A stretch of 64,000 bases of DNA from Thermomonas sp. (GTDB lineage: Bacteria > Pseudomonadota > Gammaproteobacteria > Xanthomonadales > Xanthomonadaceae): NCBI RefSeq assembly GCF_023953935.1, contig NZ_JAMLIW010000001.1:124001-188000 (forward strand), given 5' to 3'. Numbering within the stretch: position 1 is the stretch's first letter; every line of letters starts with the position of its first letter. The notes under the pieces were generated by a model. That model was given only the letters and a program-made list of their open reading frames with translations, did not search any database and had not been told where the DNA came from. Made by a program: the position numbers and the translations under genes. Positions 62,648-64,000 of the stretch are shown one piece after another.

Positions 62648-63390
62648 GCAAGTCACGCGCCGCCGCGTCACCCCATTCACCCGCACCGACCAAGCCGCGT
62701 GCCGCCCGCGGCAGCAAGCTCACGCCGGCGGAAATCGATGCGTTGTTCGCGCGCCTGCGCGAGGCCAACCCGCAGCCCACCACCGAACTGGAATATTCCA
62801 GCCCGTTCGAGCTTCTGGTGGCCGTGGTGCTTTCGGCACAGGCCACCGACGTCGGTGTCAACAGGGCCACCCGTCGGCTTTATCCGATTGCCAGCACGCC
62901 TGGAGCAATCCTGGCGCTGGGCGAGGACGGCTTGAAGGAGTGCATCAATGGCATCGGCCTGTACAACGCCAAAGCGGCACATCTGATCGCGTTGTGCCAA
63001 TTGCTTCTGGAGCGCCACGGTGGCGAGGTGCCGCGCACCCGCGAGGAACTCGAGGCCCTGCCCGGCGTGGGCCGCAAGACCGCCAACGTCGTCCTCAACA
63101 TTGCCTTCGGGCAGCCCACCATCGCCGTGGACACGCATATCTTCCGGGTCGCCAACCGCACCGGACTGGCGCCTGGAAAGAACGTGCGCGCGGTGGAAGA
63201 CAAGCTGTTGCGCCTGGTGCCGGAGGAATTTCGGCGCAACGCCCACCACTGGCTGATCCTGCACGGGCGCTACGTATGCAGGGCGCGCAAACCGGACTGC
63301 GCGCACTGCCTGCTGCACGACCTGTGCCGGTGGCCGGAGAAGGCGCCGCTGGCCATCGGCGACAGCGCCTGGCGGTCAATCGCGCGATGA
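62644..63390 (+). CDS. nth: Endonuclease III
   Basis: Base-excision DNA glycosylase/AP lyase for oxidised pyrimidines. The 248-residue protein has the HhH motif LPGVGRKTANVV with the catalytic Lys, the catalytic Asp in VDTHIFRV, and the [4Fe-4S] pattern C-X6-C-X2-C-X5-C (CRARKPDCAHCLLHDLC). The first about 22 residues form an Ala/Pro/Lys-rich extension before the usual start of homology. Overlaps the upstream small gene by four bases. Confidence 0.97.
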   Translation: MSKSRAAASPHSPAPTKPRAARGSKLTPAEIDALFARLREANPQPTTELEYSSPFELLVAVVLSAQATDVGVNRATRRLYPIASTPGAILALGEDGLKECINGIGLYNAKAAHLIALCQLLLERHGGEVPRTREELEALPGVGRKTANVVLNIAFGQPTIAVDTHIFRVANRTGLAPGKNVRAVEDKLLRLVPEEFRRNAHHWLILHGRYVCRARKPDCAHCLLHDLCRWPEKAPLAIGDSAWRSIAR

Positions 63391-64000
63391 GCCGCCGTGG
63401 GCCCGCAGCAGGGTGAACGCAAAACCGACGACCACCAGCGCCCCCAGCACCAGCAGCGCCCACAGGGTCAGTGTCTTCCAGTCGCGCGGCGCCGGCGCGG
63501 GCGAATAGGCGGCGGCCCCGGCGCGCGCGCGCGCGGGCCCCAGCACCGCCGGCGCCGGTGACCACTGCGCGCCGCGCTGCGTCCACAGCGCGTCCAGCAT
63601 CGGACCCACGGCGTCGGCTGCGACTTCCTCGGACGCGCTTCCCGCCACCAGCACATACGGCGGCGTGCCCTGATCGAGGAACACCAGACTGCCGGGCACA
63701 TAGCCCAGCCGCAGGGTCGGAGCCAGCGCCGGCGTCGTCCCCGCGTCCGGCTGCAGACGCCAATCGTGGTCCTGGATCACGTAGTGCAGGTCCAGCGGCG
63801 GCGAGGACCGTGCTTCCCCGGCATCGTCCAGGCGCCACGCATTCCAGCCAGCGGCGCGCAGTTTCCACGCCGGTGGACTGGTGTCGGCGCTGCGCGCCGC
63901 CCCATCCCGACTGAACAAGCTCCAGCGCACGCTGCTGTTGGCAGGCATCACCACGTCCACGCGCTGGATCGGATAACGACCTTCGAGTCGATACTGGAAA
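63376..64000 (-). CDS. DUF3999 family protein, C-terminal part
   Basis: The gene is cut by the right edge, so its N-terminus is missing; 208 codons are visible, ending in one membrane helix (ALLVLGALVVVGFAFTLL) and a short basic tail. The visible part reads RYPIQRVDVVMPANSS, WRLQPDAGTTPALAPTLRLGYVPG and GTPPYVLVAGSA, a DUF3999 pattern. These proteins are exported and anchored to the inner membrane by that helix; function unknown. DUF3999 genes often sit next to a DUF2339 gene, which could lie off the window. Confidence 0.8.
   Translation of the reverse strand, partial: FQYRLEGRYPIQRVDVVMPANSSVRWSLFSRDGAARSADTSPPAWKLRAAGWNAWRLDDAGEARSSPPLDLHYVIQDHDWRLQPDAGTTPALAPTLRLGYVPGSLVFLDQGTPPYVLVAGSASEEVAADAVGPMLDALWTQRGAQWSPAPAVLGPARARAGAAAYSPAPAPRDWKTLTLWALLVLGALVVVGFAFTLLRAHGGSSRD

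Overview
The window is a high-GC, gene-dense stretch of a gammaproteobacterial chromosome. Gene content and neighbourhoods (trmD-rimM-rpsP, ffh, lspA-ispH, ribF-ileS, obgE-rpmA-rplU, an ATP-dependent UvrA next to DoxX and nitrite-reductase sequence), together with abundant Xanthomonadaceae-type intergenic repeats and many GTG starts, suggest a Xanthomonadaceae/Lysobacteraceae member able to respire nitrate. A Thermomonas- or Lysobacter-like organism is my guess; species cannot be fixed from the sequence. I see no integrase, transposase, phage gene or CRISPR array.

Layout. 1-5.4 kb: ribosome and translation genes on the minus strand (trmD partial, rimM, rpsP), a diguanylate cyclase, an AhpD-like protein, a PEP-mutase-like protein coupled to ffh. 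5.8-8.3 kb: the molybdate importer modABC (plus). 8.4-23.4 kb: the core of the window, an anaerobic nitrate respiration island. A TehA/SLAC1-type channel gene with a perfect FNR/Dnr box reads toward a 12-gene minus-strand block: moaA, a moaC-moaB fusion, moeA, moaD, moaE, a small uncharacterised gene, narG, narH, narJ, narI, a parvulin-type foldase and narK. A second perfect FNR box with a -10 at class II spacing sits before moaA, and an imperfect one before narG, so cofactor synthesis and enzyme are apparently co-induced without oxygen. 23.6-29.7 kb: a small conserved protein, a CcsA/YpjD-type membrane protein, then a MarR-regulated tripartite efflux operon with what looks like a leaderless marR mRNA. 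29.7-36.4 kb: DUF817 membrane protein, radA, a large secreted VIT/vWA/DUF2135 protein, and a Tat-exported M24 peptidase. 36.6-41.3 kb: a three-gene 2-oxoacid:ferredoxin oxidoreductase operon whose first gene is a GltD-like flavoprotein with ferredoxin clusters. 41.5-49.5 kb: tRNA-Thr(CGT), ispH, lspA, a repeat-filled gap, ileS, ribF, murJ and divergent rpsT. 49.5-51.4 kb: rplU-rpmA-obgE. 51.6-53.7 kb: an unusual single-chain protein joining a DoxD/DoxX membrane domain, a complete copper nitrite reductase and a cytochrome c domain. 53.9-64 kb: uvrA, a thioesterase, two crotonase-family genes, ArsC/Spx-like reductase, a mercaptopyruvate sulfurtransferase-nudix-DUF1289 operon, a degenerate FKBP, a small zinc-ribbon protein coupled to nth, and a partial DUF3999 gene.

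How it fits together: ModABC brings in molybdate; MoaABCDE and MoeA build the molybdenum cofactor; NarGHI reduces nitrate to nitrite at the inner membrane with NarJ and possibly the parvulin as assembly factors; NarK moves nitrate and nitrite; the DoxD-NirK-cytochrome c protein is positioned to reduce the nitrite to nitric oxide. No nitric oxide or nitrous oxide reductase lies in the window. The most novel item is the DoxD-NirK-cytochrome c fusion.
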